64,000 nucleotides of DNA from an uncultured Bacilli bacterium (lineage in GTDB: Bacteria > Bacillota_I > Bacilli_A > RF39 > UBA660). Below the pieces are notes generated by a model, which saw only the letters and a list, made by a program, of their open reading frames with translations, was not told the DNA's origin and ran no database searches. Made by a program: the position numbers and the translations under genes. Position 1 is the first letter of the stretch; every line of letters begins with the position of its first letter. The stretch is from NCBI GenBank assembly GCA_910584305.1, contig CAJTZW010000001.1, forward strand, positions 91,218 through 155,217, read 5' to 3'. This document shows, in pieces, positions 33,746-42,455 of the stretch.

Positions 33746-35242
33746 ATGAATGATAATGAATTAAAGAGTATCGAAGATAAATTATGGGCTTCAGCGGATA
33801 AGATGAGAGGTGCTGTTTCAGTATCTGATTATAAGTTTATTGTTTTAGGTTTAATATTCTTAAAATATATATCTGACTCTTTTGAAGAAAGATATAAAGA
33901 ATTAATCGAAGAAGGATATGGCTTAGAAGAAGAGAAAGATAGCTATACTGAGAAGAATATCTTCTATGTTCCTAAAAATGCTAGATGGAGTTATCTTGTT
34001 GAGCATTCTAAAGATGAGAATATTGGGGAGGTTATTGATGATGCTCTTACTCTAATTGAAAAGGACAATTCATCACTTAGGAATGTTTTACCTAAAGACT
34101 ATAATAGTCCTACTATGAGAAATGTTAACTTAGGAGAATTGATAGATTTATTTACTAATATTAAGGTGGGAACTAAAGATGCCATTGAAAAAGATATACT
34201 TGGAAGAATATATGAGTATTTCTTAGGTCAGTTTGCTAAGAATGAGTTACAAAAAGGTGGAGAGTTCTATACACCTGCTTGTTTAGTTAGAACAATGGTT
34301 GAATGTATTGAACCATACGAAGGCAGAGTTTATGATCCTGCATGTGGCTCTGGTGGTATGTTTATTCAATCATTGAAGTTTGTTCAAGAACATCAAGGAA
34401 ATATTAATAATATTGGTATTTATGGACAAGAGAAGAACCCTACTACTTGGAGACTTGCTAAGATGAATCTGGCTATTCGTTCTTTAAATGGTAATTTGGG
34501 TAAATATGCTGCTGATACTTTTACTGAAGATTTGCATAAAGACTTGAAAGTTGACTTTGTTTTAGCTAATCCACCATTCAATTTGGAATGGGATGTTGAT
34601 AAGGTTTCTAAGGATCCTAGATGGAGATATGGTTTAGCCCCAAAGAATAATGCTAACTATGCTTGGTTACAGCATATGATTTCTAAGTTATCACAAAATG
34701 GTAAGATGGCTTGTATTTTAGCTAATGGTTCTTTATCTGCTGGTGGACAAGAAGGAGAGATTAGAAAGAAACTGTTAGAGAATGATCTTGTTGATTGTAT
34801 TCTATCAATGCCTTCTAACCTATTCTATACGGTTACTGTTCCTTGTTCTATTTGGATTATTAATAGAAATAAGAAACAAAAAGGACATACTTTATTTATC
34901 AATGCTAGTAATATGGGAACAATGGTTACTAGAAAATTAAGAGAACTATCTAAAGAAGATATACTTAAGATAGCTGATACTTATCATAGTTATCAAAACG
35001 ATACTAATTATGAAGATGTATTAGGATATTGTAAGAAAGCTACATTAGAAGAAATTCAAGCAAATGACTGTGTATTGACTCCTGGTAGATATGTAGGAAT
35101 AGAAGAACAAGAAGATGATGGTGTTCCTTTTGAAGAGAAGATGGCAAGATTGACACGAGAACTATCTAAACAATTTGAAGAGTCTCATAAGTTAGAAGAA
35201 GAGATTAAGAAAAACTTGGGGGCTATTGGATATGGAATTTAA
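33746..35242 (+). CDS. hsdM: Type I restriction-modification DNA methyltransferase subunit
   Basis: 498 residues. N-terminal HsdM_N helices (LKSIEDKLWASADKMRGAVS), then the N6-adenine methyltransferase domain: GGEFYTPACLVRTMVE, SAM motif DPACGSGGMF near 196 and catalytic NPPF near 275. Methylates adenine to protect host DNA and is needed for cleavage too. Overlaps hsdS by 11 nt. Codon use is more regular than in the adjacent AT-rich genes. Confidence 0.96.
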   Translation: MNDNELKSIEDKLWASADKMRGAVSVSDYKFIVLGLIFLKYISDSFEERYKELIEEGYGLEEEKDSYTEKNIFYVPKNARWSYLVEHSKDENIGEVIDDALTLIEKDNSSLRNVLPKDYNSPTMRNVNLGELIDLFTNIKVGTKDAIEKDILGRIYEYFLGQFAKNELQKGGEFYTPACLVRTMVECIEPYEGRVYDPACGSGGMFIQSLKFVQEHQGNINNIGIYGQEKNPTTWRLAKMNLAIRSLNGNLGKYAADTFTEDLHKDLKVDFVLANPPFNLEWDVDKVSKDPRWRYGLAPKNNANYAWLQHMISKLSQNGKMACILANGSLSAGGQEGEIRKKLLENDLVDCILSMPSNLFYTVTVPCSIWIINRNKKQKGHTLFINASNMGTMVTRKLRELSKEDILKIADTYHSYQNDTNYEDVLGYCKKATLEEIQANDCVLTPGRYVGIEEQEDDGVPFEEKMARLTRELSKQFEESHKLEEEIKKNLGAIGYGI

Positions 35243-36395
35243 GAAAGCTAAGTTATATGAAATTGGTGAAGTTGTTGGAGGATCTACACCTTCAACAAAG
35301 AAACCAGAATACTATGATGGTGATATGCCATGGATTACTCCTAAAGATTTAGCTGGATATACAAGTATGTACATTTCTAAGGGAGAAAGGAATATTACAA
35401 GAGAAGGATTTGATAGTTGCTCTACTAAAATGCTACCTAAGAATAGTATCTTGTTTTCATCAAGAGCCCCAATTGGATATGTTGCTATAGCAGAAAATGA
35501 ATTATGCACAAATCAAGGTTTCAAATCAGTAATACCTAATAATGATATCGATTACTTATTTCTGTATTATTTGTTAAAGAATAATAAGGATTATATTGCA
35601 TCTCTAGGTAGTGGTTCAACGTTTAAGGAAGTATCTGGAAGTGTAATGAGGGATATTGAATTTGATATTCCAGTTAGTAGGGATGACCAAATTAAGATAT
35701 CAAAAGTGCTATACTCTATTGATTGTAAGATTGAATTGAATAATCAGATAAATAATAATTTGTTAGAGTTAGGGCAGCAATTATTATTACAAGATTTGAA
35801 TGATGAGAAAAGCCAAATATATAAAATGGACGAAATATTTTATCATATATCTCCAGGTACCAATTATCAACCAGAAAGAGTATCTGAGGGTCTTCCTTTT
35901 CTAAATGTAAAAAATATAAATAATGGATATATCGATTGTAGTGACTCTAAATTTATATCTTTGGATGATTATAATAAAGTACATAAAACGTGGAAACCAG
36001 AGGAGAATGATTTGCTCATTTCAAGAATTGGAACTTTAGGATTAGTTGCTGTAATACGAAAGGAAGATTTGCCATTAGCAGTACATTATAATTTTTTAGA
36101 TTTGAAAACAAACAAGATTCCTTTTGAATTTGGATACTTTCTTTTAAAATCAGATTATTTCCAACAAAAGTATAAGTTTAATATTAAAAATTCTGTTCAA
36201 GAGTACGTTACAGTAGATGATATTAGAAAAATTGAAGTTAGAATACCTTGTGCTGATAGTTTAAAAAAGTATAAAACTATATATGATAAAATACTTAATA
36301 TACAGAGGGAGAGCAGAACATTAGAGCAACTACGAGATACACTACTACCAAAGTTAATGAATGGTGAAATAGACCTAGAAAACATAGAAATTTAG
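35232..36395 (+). CDS. hsdS: Type I restriction-modification specificity subunit
   Basis: 387 residues from ATG 35232; a TTG two codons earlier is also in frame. Two target-recognition domains (about 1-150 and 190-345), each followed by a conserved helix: KIELNNQINNNLLELGQQLL in the middle and RESRTLEQLRDTLLPKLMNG at the end. Each domain reads one half of a two-part DNA site. No inverted or partial second hsdS is present, so no phase-variable shuffling is evident. Confidence 0.95.
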   Translation: MEFKKAKLYEIGEVVGGSTPSTKKPEYYDGDMPWITPKDLAGYTSMYISKGERNITREGFDSCSTKMLPKNSILFSSRAPIGYVAIAENELCTNQGFKSVIPNNDIDYLFLYYLLKNNKDYIASLGSGSTFKEVSGSVMRDIEFDIPVSRDDQIKISKVLYSIDCKIELNNQINNNLLELGQQLLLQDLNDEKSQIYKMDEIFYHISPGTNYQPERVSEGLPFLNVKNINNGYIDCSDSKFISLDDYNKVHKTWKPEENDLLISRIGTLGLVAVIRKEDLPLAVHYNFLDLKTNKIPFEFGYFLLKSDYFQQKYKFNIKNSVQEYVTVDDIRKIEVRIPCADSLKKYKTIYDKILNIQRESRTLEQLRDTLLPKLMNGEIDLENIEI

Positions 36396-36425
36396 TCATA
36401 CAAATAGTTATTTATAGGAGAACAT

Positions 36426-37268
36426 ATGAATATTAATGATTATTCTTATAAGTTTAATGAAAATATAAATAGGATTTCTAAATCAGATGCTAAAAACATA
36501 GTTGATTTAACAATAAAAAATTATGCGATATATAATTCTTATTTTGTTGAATTGCAAGAAATGCTATCAACTGATGGTAATAAATTGAATATTAAATTAA
36601 ATGCTTTAAATTTTCTTTCAATGCACTCAACTTTTATGTTTAATAGTTTTATAAATGATCTAATTTCTAATAATTATTTTTCCACCAAAATCAATTTAAG
36701 AGTCATCATTGAATTTTACTTTAAATATTTATTTTTGTTATATAGTGATGATTATGTATCAGAATTATATTTAAATTTTAATGATATTTATTTATATAAC
36801 TTATCTATGAAGTTTAGTAATATATTAAAAATGAAAAAAAACGAACAAGCAAAATTAAAAAGTAACTATGAAAAAATAATAAAAAAATATAATTTAAGTA
36901 ATAATGTAAAAGAAGATTATTGGGTTAAATTAGCTCTTGAACATAATACCGGAAACAAGAATAATAAAAGTATTCAAAGTATTATAGGATGGTTAAAAGA
37001 TAATAAAATGATTGAAGACGCGATTATTATTTCATATGAGGATAATTGTGATTATAATCATTGTGGAATAGGGTCACTTAATTATCAACAATTAATTGCT
37101 TTATATGATTCTCAGAATAAGTTTTATGATATGTATCAACCTATATTGAGTGAATTTAATTATATATTATTCAATATTGTCAATAAATTTATGAAAAAAT
37201 ATAAAGAATATTCCAATCAAGAAGTTATTGAGGTTATGTTAAATAATATGAATGATATTTTAAAATAA
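36426..37268 (+). CDS. Unknown protein inserted between hsdS and hsdR
   Basis: 280 residues, very rich in Asn, Lys and Tyr, mostly alpha-helical by composition. TKINLRVIIEFYFKYLFLLY (about 90-110) followed by helices recalls DUF5677-type or other HEPN-like helical proteins, but I see no RxxxxH. A possible metal or nucleotide site is CDYNHCG. Own RBS (GGAG) and 4 nt or so before the hsdR region, so it is translated within the hsd operon. More AT-rich than hsdM and hsdR, as if added later. A role as accessory defence gene is inferred from position. Confidence 0.6.
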   Translation: MNINDYSYKFNENINRISKSDAKNIVDLTIKNYAIYNSYFVELQEMLSTDGNKLNIKLNALNFLSMHSTFMFNSFINDLISNNYFSTKINLRVIIEFYFKYLFLLYSDDYVSELYLNFNDIYLYNLSMKFSNILKMKKNEQAKLKSNYEKIIKKYNLSNNVKEDYWVKLALEHNTGNKNNKSIQSIIGWLKDNKMIEDAIIISYEDNCDYNHCGIGSLNYQQLIALYDSQNKFYDMYQPILSEFNYILFNIVNKFMKKYKEYSNQEVIEVMLNNMNDILK

Positions 37269-37281
37269 GGAAGTGATAACA

Positions 37282-40200
37282 ATGTTCAATGAAGAACAAT
37301 TAGAAGATATGACAATGTCGTTACTACACGACTTAGGTTATGATTGTAAAAATGGATATGATATTGAAAGAGATTATCATAGTGTTTTTAATGAAGATAG
37401 CTTATTTGATGATCTAGCTAATATCAATAGAGATTTTACTGATGATCAGATTAATGAAGCTATTCGCATTATTAAGAATCTTAATCAAAGTAATGTAGTT
37501 GAAGATAATAAGGAATTTACCAAATATTTATTACAAGGTGTTCCTGTAGAGGTTAAGACTAGCTCAGGTTATGTATTCAAGAATGTTAAGTTGATTGATT
37601 TTGATAATATAGATAATAATCACTTCCAAGCTATTAATCAATTTACTATAGTTGAATTTGAACAAAAAAGACCTGATATAATTATTTTTGTTAATAGTAT
37701 TCCTTTAGTAGTTATTGAGTTGAAGACTGCTACTAATGAAGATGTTAAGTTAGAAGATGGGTATCTTCAATTACACAAGTATAGAGAAATCTCTATACCT
37801 ACACTATTTAGATATAATCAGTTCCTAATTGTTAGTGACGGTGTTACTGCTAAGGCAGGAACTATTACTAGTCCATGGAGTAGATTTAGTGATTGGAAGA
37901 AGATAGAGGATACTGATTTAGTTACTGAGAATATGCCAACGCATGAAACACTGTTCAAAGGAATGCTAAGAAAAGATAGATTGTTAGATTTAATTGGTAA
38001 TTATGTTCTTTATAGTAGTGATTCAAAGATACTTGCCGGATATCATCAATATTTTGGGGTTAAGAAAGCAATTACTTCAACTGTTACTAATGGTGCTAAA
38101 ACTGGTAAAGCTGGAATACTTTGGCATACTCAAGGATCTGGCAAATCTTTCTCTATGGTATTCTATACTGGTAATATGATTAGGATACTATCTAATCCTA
38201 CCATTGTCGTTGTTACTGATAGAAATGATTTAGATAATCAATTATATGAGACTTTCTATAAATGTTCTGATTATTTGAAGCAAAAGCCAGTACAAGCTGA
38301 TAATCGAGGCGATTTAAAAGAACTACTTAAGGATAGAGTTGCTGGCGGAATATTCTTTACTACGCTACAAAAGTTTGAAGAAGAATCGGGTTTATTCTCC
38401 GATAGAGATGATATTTTAGTTTTAGTTGATGAAGCCCATAGAAGTCATTATGGTCTAGAGGCATCAATGAAACTTAATTTAGAAACTATGGAAGCTTATA
38501 AAAAATATGGAACTGCTAAATATTTACATGATGCACTTCCTAATGCTATCTATATAGGATTTACAGGAACACCTGTAGAGACTAAAGATAGATCAACTTC
38601 TTCTATATTTGGAGATGTCATTGATACTTATGATATGACGCAAGCTATACTTGATGGGGCTACTGTTCCGATTATGTATGAATCAAGAATGGCTAGAGTT
38701 GGACTTAATCAGAAGATACTTGATGAGATTGATAATTATTATAAGTTTGTTGAAGAGTCAGGAGTAGCTGATGATTCAGCAATTAACAAATCTAAACAAA
38801 TGATGGCTCGTATTTCACAAGTTATAGAGGATCCTGATAGATTAGAGTTGATTGTTAAAGATATTATTAATCATTATGGAGAACGAAAGAATATGACAGC
38901 TAATCGTGCTATGGTTGTTGCTTATTCTAGAAAGAGTGCTTATACGATGTATAAGAAGTTCTTAGAGTTACGACCTGATTATGAGGATGTTGTTAATATG
39001 ATTATTACACCTAGTAATAAAGATTCTGAAGAGATGCAACACGCTATAGGTACTAAGAGTGATAAGAAAGAACTTGAAAGAAAATTTAAGAGTGAGGATT
39101 CTAATGAGAAGTTTAGAATTGCCATTGTCGTAGATATGTGGCTTACTGGATTTGATGTTCCTTCACTTGGTACGATGTATATTGATAAGCCTATGAAAGC
39201 CCATAACCTAATGCAAGCTATTGCAAGGGTTAATCGTGTTTATAAAGATAAGACTGGTGGTCTTATAGTAGATTATATTGGATTAAAAGGTTGGTTATTA
39301 GATGCACTTAAAACTTATACGACAAGGGATCAAAATAAGATTGTTGATAATGAGGAATTAGTTAATGCTTTACTCGATAAGTTAGAAGTTATTGATAACA
39401 TGTTTAATGGTTTTGATTATTCTAATTTTAAAGGGTTAGATAATACTGGTAAGTATGGATTAATTAGAGATGCTGCTAATATAATGTTATCTTCTGAAGA
39501 TTCAAAAAGAAGATATATGAAGCATAGCCAAGATGTTAAGAATCTATATACTTTATGTAATGGTATATTAAATGATTCTGTTAAGGATAAGTGTTTGTTT
39601 ATTATTTCAGTTAAGTCATTTATTTCTAAGATTACTAATACTGGTAAGTTGGATGTTACAGAGATTAATTCTACTGTTGGTAGAATGCTAGAAGAATCAA
39701 TTATTGAAGATGAACTAATTAATCTTGGGGAATTAACAAGAGGTAACAGTTTAGAATTGCTTAGTGATACTATGTTAAGTAAGTTAAGAACTATGAAAGA
39801 TAAGAATGTTGTGGCCGAAGTATTATCAAGAGCTCTTAGGACTACTATTAGTGATATTGGAAAGATGAATTTAACATTGCAAGAAAAATTTTCTACTAAG
39901 TTTAACAAGATAGTTGATATGTATAATGAGAGAACAGATCTTGCTGATATTGAGAAGATTATTGAAGAAATGATTATGCTTAAGAAGGAAATTGAAGAAG
40001 AATTTGCTAGCGGTAATGAGTATGATTTATCCCCTGAAGAGAAAGCTTTCTTTGATGCTTTGGGTGCTGATCCTGAGATTAAGGAGTTAATGCAAGATGA
40101 TACATTGGTTCGGATTGCTAAGGAATTAGTTGAGTTGATTAATGAAAATCTTACATTGGATGCATTTAAGAGGGAGGATGCTAGAGCAAGAATAAGAAGT

Positions 40201-40311
40201 AATATTAGAAGATTGCTTATTAAGTATAACTATCCACCAATTAAACGTGAAGGTGCTGTAGATAAAGTTATTAAGCAAGCCGAACTTAAATATCAGAATT
40301 CAGAGATGTAG
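37282..40311 (+). CDS. hsdR: Type I restriction endonuclease subunit R
   Basis: 1009 residues from ATG 37282 with AAGGAAG upstream; a GTG at 37273 is less likely. Nuclease centre RPDIIIFVNSIPLVVIELKT (D ... ExK, near 127-147), Walker A HTQGSGKSFSM near 283, DEAH box LVDEAHRSHYG near 382, FTGTPV near 426, and further SF2 motifs (MWLTGFDVPSLGTMYID, QAIARVNRVYKDK). It pulls DNA and cuts unmodified DNA at a distance. All motifs look intact. Confidence 0.96.
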   Translation: MFNEEQLEDMTMSLLHDLGYDCKNGYDIERDYHSVFNEDSLFDDLANINRDFTDDQINEAIRIIKNLNQSNVVEDNKEFTKYLLQGVPVEVKTSSGYVFKNVKLIDFDNIDNNHFQAINQFTIVEFEQKRPDIIIFVNSIPLVVIELKTATNEDVKLEDGYLQLHKYREISIPTLFRYNQFLIVSDGVTAKAGTITSPWSRFSDWKKIEDTDLVTENMPTHETLFKGMLRKDRLLDLIGNYVLYSSDSKILAGYHQYFGVKKAITSTVTNGAKTGKAGILWHTQGSGKSFSMVFYTGNMIRILSNPTIVVVTDRNDLDNQLYETFYKCSDYLKQKPVQADNRGDLKELLKDRVAGGIFFTTLQKFEEESGLFSDRDDILVLVDEAHRSHYGLEASMKLNLETMEAYKKYGTAKYLHDALPNAIYIGFTGTPVETKDRSTSSIFGDVIDTYDMTQAILDGATVPIMYESRMARVGLNQKILDEIDNYYKFVEESGVADDSAINKSKQMMARISQVIEDPDRLELIVKDIINHYGERKNMTANRAMVVAYSRKSAYTMYKKFLELRPDYEDVVNMIITPSNKDSEEMQHAIGTKSDKKELERKFKSEDSNEKFRIAIVVDMWLTGFDVPSLGTMYIDKPMKAHNLMQAIARVNRVYKDKTGGLIVDYIGLKGWLLDALKTYTTRDQNKIVDNEELVNALLDKLEVIDNMFNGFDYSNFKGLDNTGKYGLIRDAANIMLSSEDSKRRYMKHSQDVKNLYTLCNGILNDSVKDKCLFIISVKSFISKITNTGKLDVTEINSTVGRMLEESIIEDELINLGELTRGNSLELLSDTMLSKLRTMKDKNVVAEVLSRALRTTISDIGKMNLTLQEKFSTKFNKIVDMYNERTDLADIEKIIEEMIMLKKEIEEEFASGNEYDLSPEEKAFFDALGADPEIKELMQDDTLVRIAKELVELINENLTLDAFKREDARARIRSNIRRLLIKYNYPPIKREGAVDKVIKQAELKYQNSEM

Positions 40312-40377
40312 TCAATATATTAATAGGGGAAAGATATTAAAAATAACAACATAAAAGAAAAAAGGGGAATTAAATTA

Positions 40378-40406
40378 TTGACTATAATAAATGAGTGATA
40401 GAATAT
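40378..40406 (+). promoter_or_regulatory. Probable promoter upstream of recombinase region
   Basis: TTGACT at 40378-40383, 17 nt, GAATAT at 40401-40406 (weak -10). It would transcribe the small ORFs and the recombinase gene. Confidence 0.5.
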
Positions 40407-40426
40407 AGTAAAATAGCAATGTTTAT

Positions 40427-40457
40427 GAGAAGACTTAGGTTTTCTTTTTTCTTTTTT
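40427..40457 (+). terminator. Terminator or attenuator in the recombinase leader
   Basis: An 8-bp stem with two G-U pairs (40427-40434 with 40439-40446), TTAG loop, then a long T-rich run. It lies after the promoter and before the recombinase, so it could limit expression. Confidence 0.55.
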
Positions 40458-40473
40458 AAAGGAGATGATGTTT

Positions 40474-40509
40474 ATGATAAATGTACGAAAAAATATCAAT
40501 AATAAATAA
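40474..40509 (+). CDS. Tiny ORF, possible leader peptide
   Basis: 11 codons, MINVRKNINNK, with AAAGGAG 9 nt upstream, directly after the attenuator-like hairpin. Too short to identify. Could be a leader peptide or chance. Confidence 0.3.
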   Translation: MINVRKNINNK

Positions 40510-40541
40510 TTTAAACATAAATTTAAATAGGTGGTTTAATA

Positions 40542-40643
40542 ATGGAGGAAGCAATCACGAATAAAATTTCATTTAAAGATCTTATTTTAAAATATCTGAT
40601 TGAAGAGATAATAAAGGAAGAAAAAGGGGATTCATCCAATTAA
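40542..40643 (+). CDS. Small helical ORF before the recombinase
   Basis: 33 codons, MEEAITNKISFKDLILKYLI followed by EEIIKEEKGDSSN, with AGGTGG upstream. Predicted as one amphipathic helix with an acidic/basic end. Small accessory ORFs often precede serine recombinases in such elements; the function is unknown. Confidence 0.45.
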   Translation: MEEAITNKISFKDLILKYLIEEIIKEEKGDSSN

Positions 40644-40715
40644 TGATTTGCAAATCTAATAAGATGATGCTATCATGGATGAGTCTTAATACCCGATTAA
40701 TAGAAGGAGGTAAAA

Positions 40716-42377
40716 GTGAATAATAAATCGGGCATAGATTTCAATACTGGAATCTATATAAGATTATCTCAAGAAGATAAAGATAAAAAATATGAATCTG
40801 ATAGTGAAAGTGTAATAAATCAAAGAGAATTATTAACAAATTATGTTAAAAACAATAATTTTAATTTAGTAGGAGAATATGTAGATGATGGATATTCTGG
40901 AACTGATTTTGAAAGACCTGGATTTCAAAAGTTAATTGAAGATATTAAAAATAAAAAGATAAATTGTGTAATAGTAAAAGATTTATCAAGACTAGGTAGA
41001 GATCATGTTATGACAGGATATTATATGGAATCATATTTTCCGGAGAATAATATAAGATTTATATCTATACTAGAATCTTATGATAGTTTTAAGAATCAAG
41101 CTAGTAATGATTCTTCAACATTTATAATTGCTTGTAATGATTATTATAGTAAGCAAAATTCAATTAAAATTAGAAATGTATTAAATGAAAAAAGAAAGAA
41201 TGGAAAGTTTGTTGGAAGTTTACCATGTTTTGGATATATGAGAGATCCAGAGGATAAAGGACATTTAATACCTAATCCAGAAACTGCTCCAATTGTTAAA
41301 CAAATATTTGAATGGAGAAAAAATGGAATAGGTCCATCTAGAATAGCAACTATGTTAAATGAAAAAGATTATCCAACACCAAGTGGTTATAAAAAGACTA
41401 ATTATTCAACAAGACTTGTTAATAGAGATAAATGGAATATTTCTTCTATAAAGAAGATTTTATCTAACAGAATTTATACTGGGGATATGATTCAACATAC
41501 ACAAACTAAAGTTAATTATAAATCTAAGAAGAAGATAACCTTAGATCAAAGTATGTGGATGATAGTTGAAAATACCCATGAACCATTGGTAGATAAAGAT
41601 ACTTTTGAGTATATATCTAAATTAATAAAACAAAATACAAAAGATATACAACCTAAAAATAGAAGAGAAAAAAGACTTTTAGAGGGCAAATTATTTTGTA
41701 AAGAATGCGGTAATAGATTATCAGTTTTATATAGAAAAAACCATGATTATTGGACTGTTAATTGTAATAGATATGCAAGAGATCCAATTAGAGAACAATG
41801 TAGTTCACATTTCTTTCCTTATAATTATTTAGAAGATCAAATAATGGAAAGATTTACTAAAGATGTAAGTAAACAACTAGAAGAATTAGATTTTGAAGAA
41901 TTAAATAAAAAAGTTCAAATTGAGGTTCAAAAACAAACTAGAAATTTAGATAATAATATTAACAATTTACTAATTGAAAAAGAAAAAATAACTAAAAGAC
42001 TTACTGCTTTATATGAAGATAGATTTAATGAAGTAATAACAGCAGATACTTATAAAGAATTAGCTAAACCCTTTGAAGAAAAATTAAAACTTATCAATCA
42101 AAGTATAGATGAAGATCAAATTAGAAAATATGAAGTAAAATCTAAATTAAAAGAATTACCAGATTATACAAAGAAAATTAAAAAATTATTAGATTTAAAT
42201 AAACCTAAAAAGGAATTAGTTCATTCTTTAATAGATAGAATAGTAATTGATGAAAGCAGAGTAATAACAATACAATATAAATATGGAGTTATACCAGATT
42301 GTACTTTTGAATACCAAAACTTAAATGTCGCTCGTAATCCTTATGGAAGAAAAGGAAAGAATCAATATAGTAAATAA
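40716..42377 (+). CDS. Large serine recombinase (integrase of the element)
   Basis: 553 residues from GTG 40716, with GAAGGAGG upstream. Resolvase catalytic domain with nucleophile Ser18 (YIRLSQED) and KDLSRLGRDHVMTGYYME; recombinase domain (KNGKFVGSLPCFGYMRDPED ... GPSRIATMLNEKDYPTPSGY); zinc ribbon with CKEC near 328 and two later Cys near 349-361; a long coiled coil (about 395-470) and a C-terminal segment. This family inserts elements by one recombination between attP and attB and usually needs a directionality factor to excise; no such gene is identifiable, although the small upstream ORF is a candidate. Ends at a strong terminator. Confidence 0.95.
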   Translation: MNNKSGIDFNTGIYIRLSQEDKDKKYESDSESVINQRELLTNYVKNNNFNLVGEYVDDGYSGTDFERPGFQKLIEDIKNKKINCVIVKDLSRLGRDHVMTGYYMESYFPENNIRFISILESYDSFKNQASNDSSTFIIACNDYYSKQNSIKIRNVLNEKRKNGKFVGSLPCFGYMRDPEDKGHLIPNPETAPIVKQIFEWRKNGIGPSRIATMLNEKDYPTPSGYKKTNYSTRLVNRDKWNISSIKKILSNRIYTGDMIQHTQTKVNYKSKKKITLDQSMWMIVENTHEPLVDKDTFEYISKLIKQNTKDIQPKNRREKRLLEGKLFCKECGNRLSVLYRKNHDYWTVNCNRYARDPIREQCSSHFFPYNYLEDQIMERFTKDVSKQLEELDFEELNKKVQIEVQKQTRNLDNNINNLLIEKEKITKRLTALYEDRFNEVITADTYKELAKPFEEKLKLINQSIDEDQIRKYEVKSKLKELPDYTKKIKKLLDLNKPKKELVHSLIDRIVIDESRVITIQYKYGVIPDCTFEYQNLNVARNPYGRKGKNQYSK

Positions 42378-42406
42378 GACTTCACTATTCAATTAGTGAG
42401 GTCTTT
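42376..42406 (+). terminator. Terminator after the recombinase
   Basis: A 12-bp stem (42376-42387 with 42394-42405, one T-G pair), 6-nt loop, T-rich tail. Confidence 0.87.
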
Positions 42407-42423
42407 ATCTTTCTTAGATAAAA

Positions 42424-42438
42424 GTATATAATATATAC
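42424..42438. promoter_or_regulatory. Palindrome over the -10 box of the PD-(D/E)xK gene
   Basis: GTATATA-A-TATATAC, perfect arms with one central base, containing TATAAT at 42427-42432. No good -35 box. A repressor bound here would block the promoter. Confidence 0.5.
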
Positions 42439-42455
42439 CTAAGGAAGTGAGAGGT

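Noticed and set aside
35232..36395. Phase-variable hsdS
   Set aside because: There is one hsdS only, with no second copy, inverted repeats or invertase next to it; the serine recombinase is explained by integration at attL and attR.
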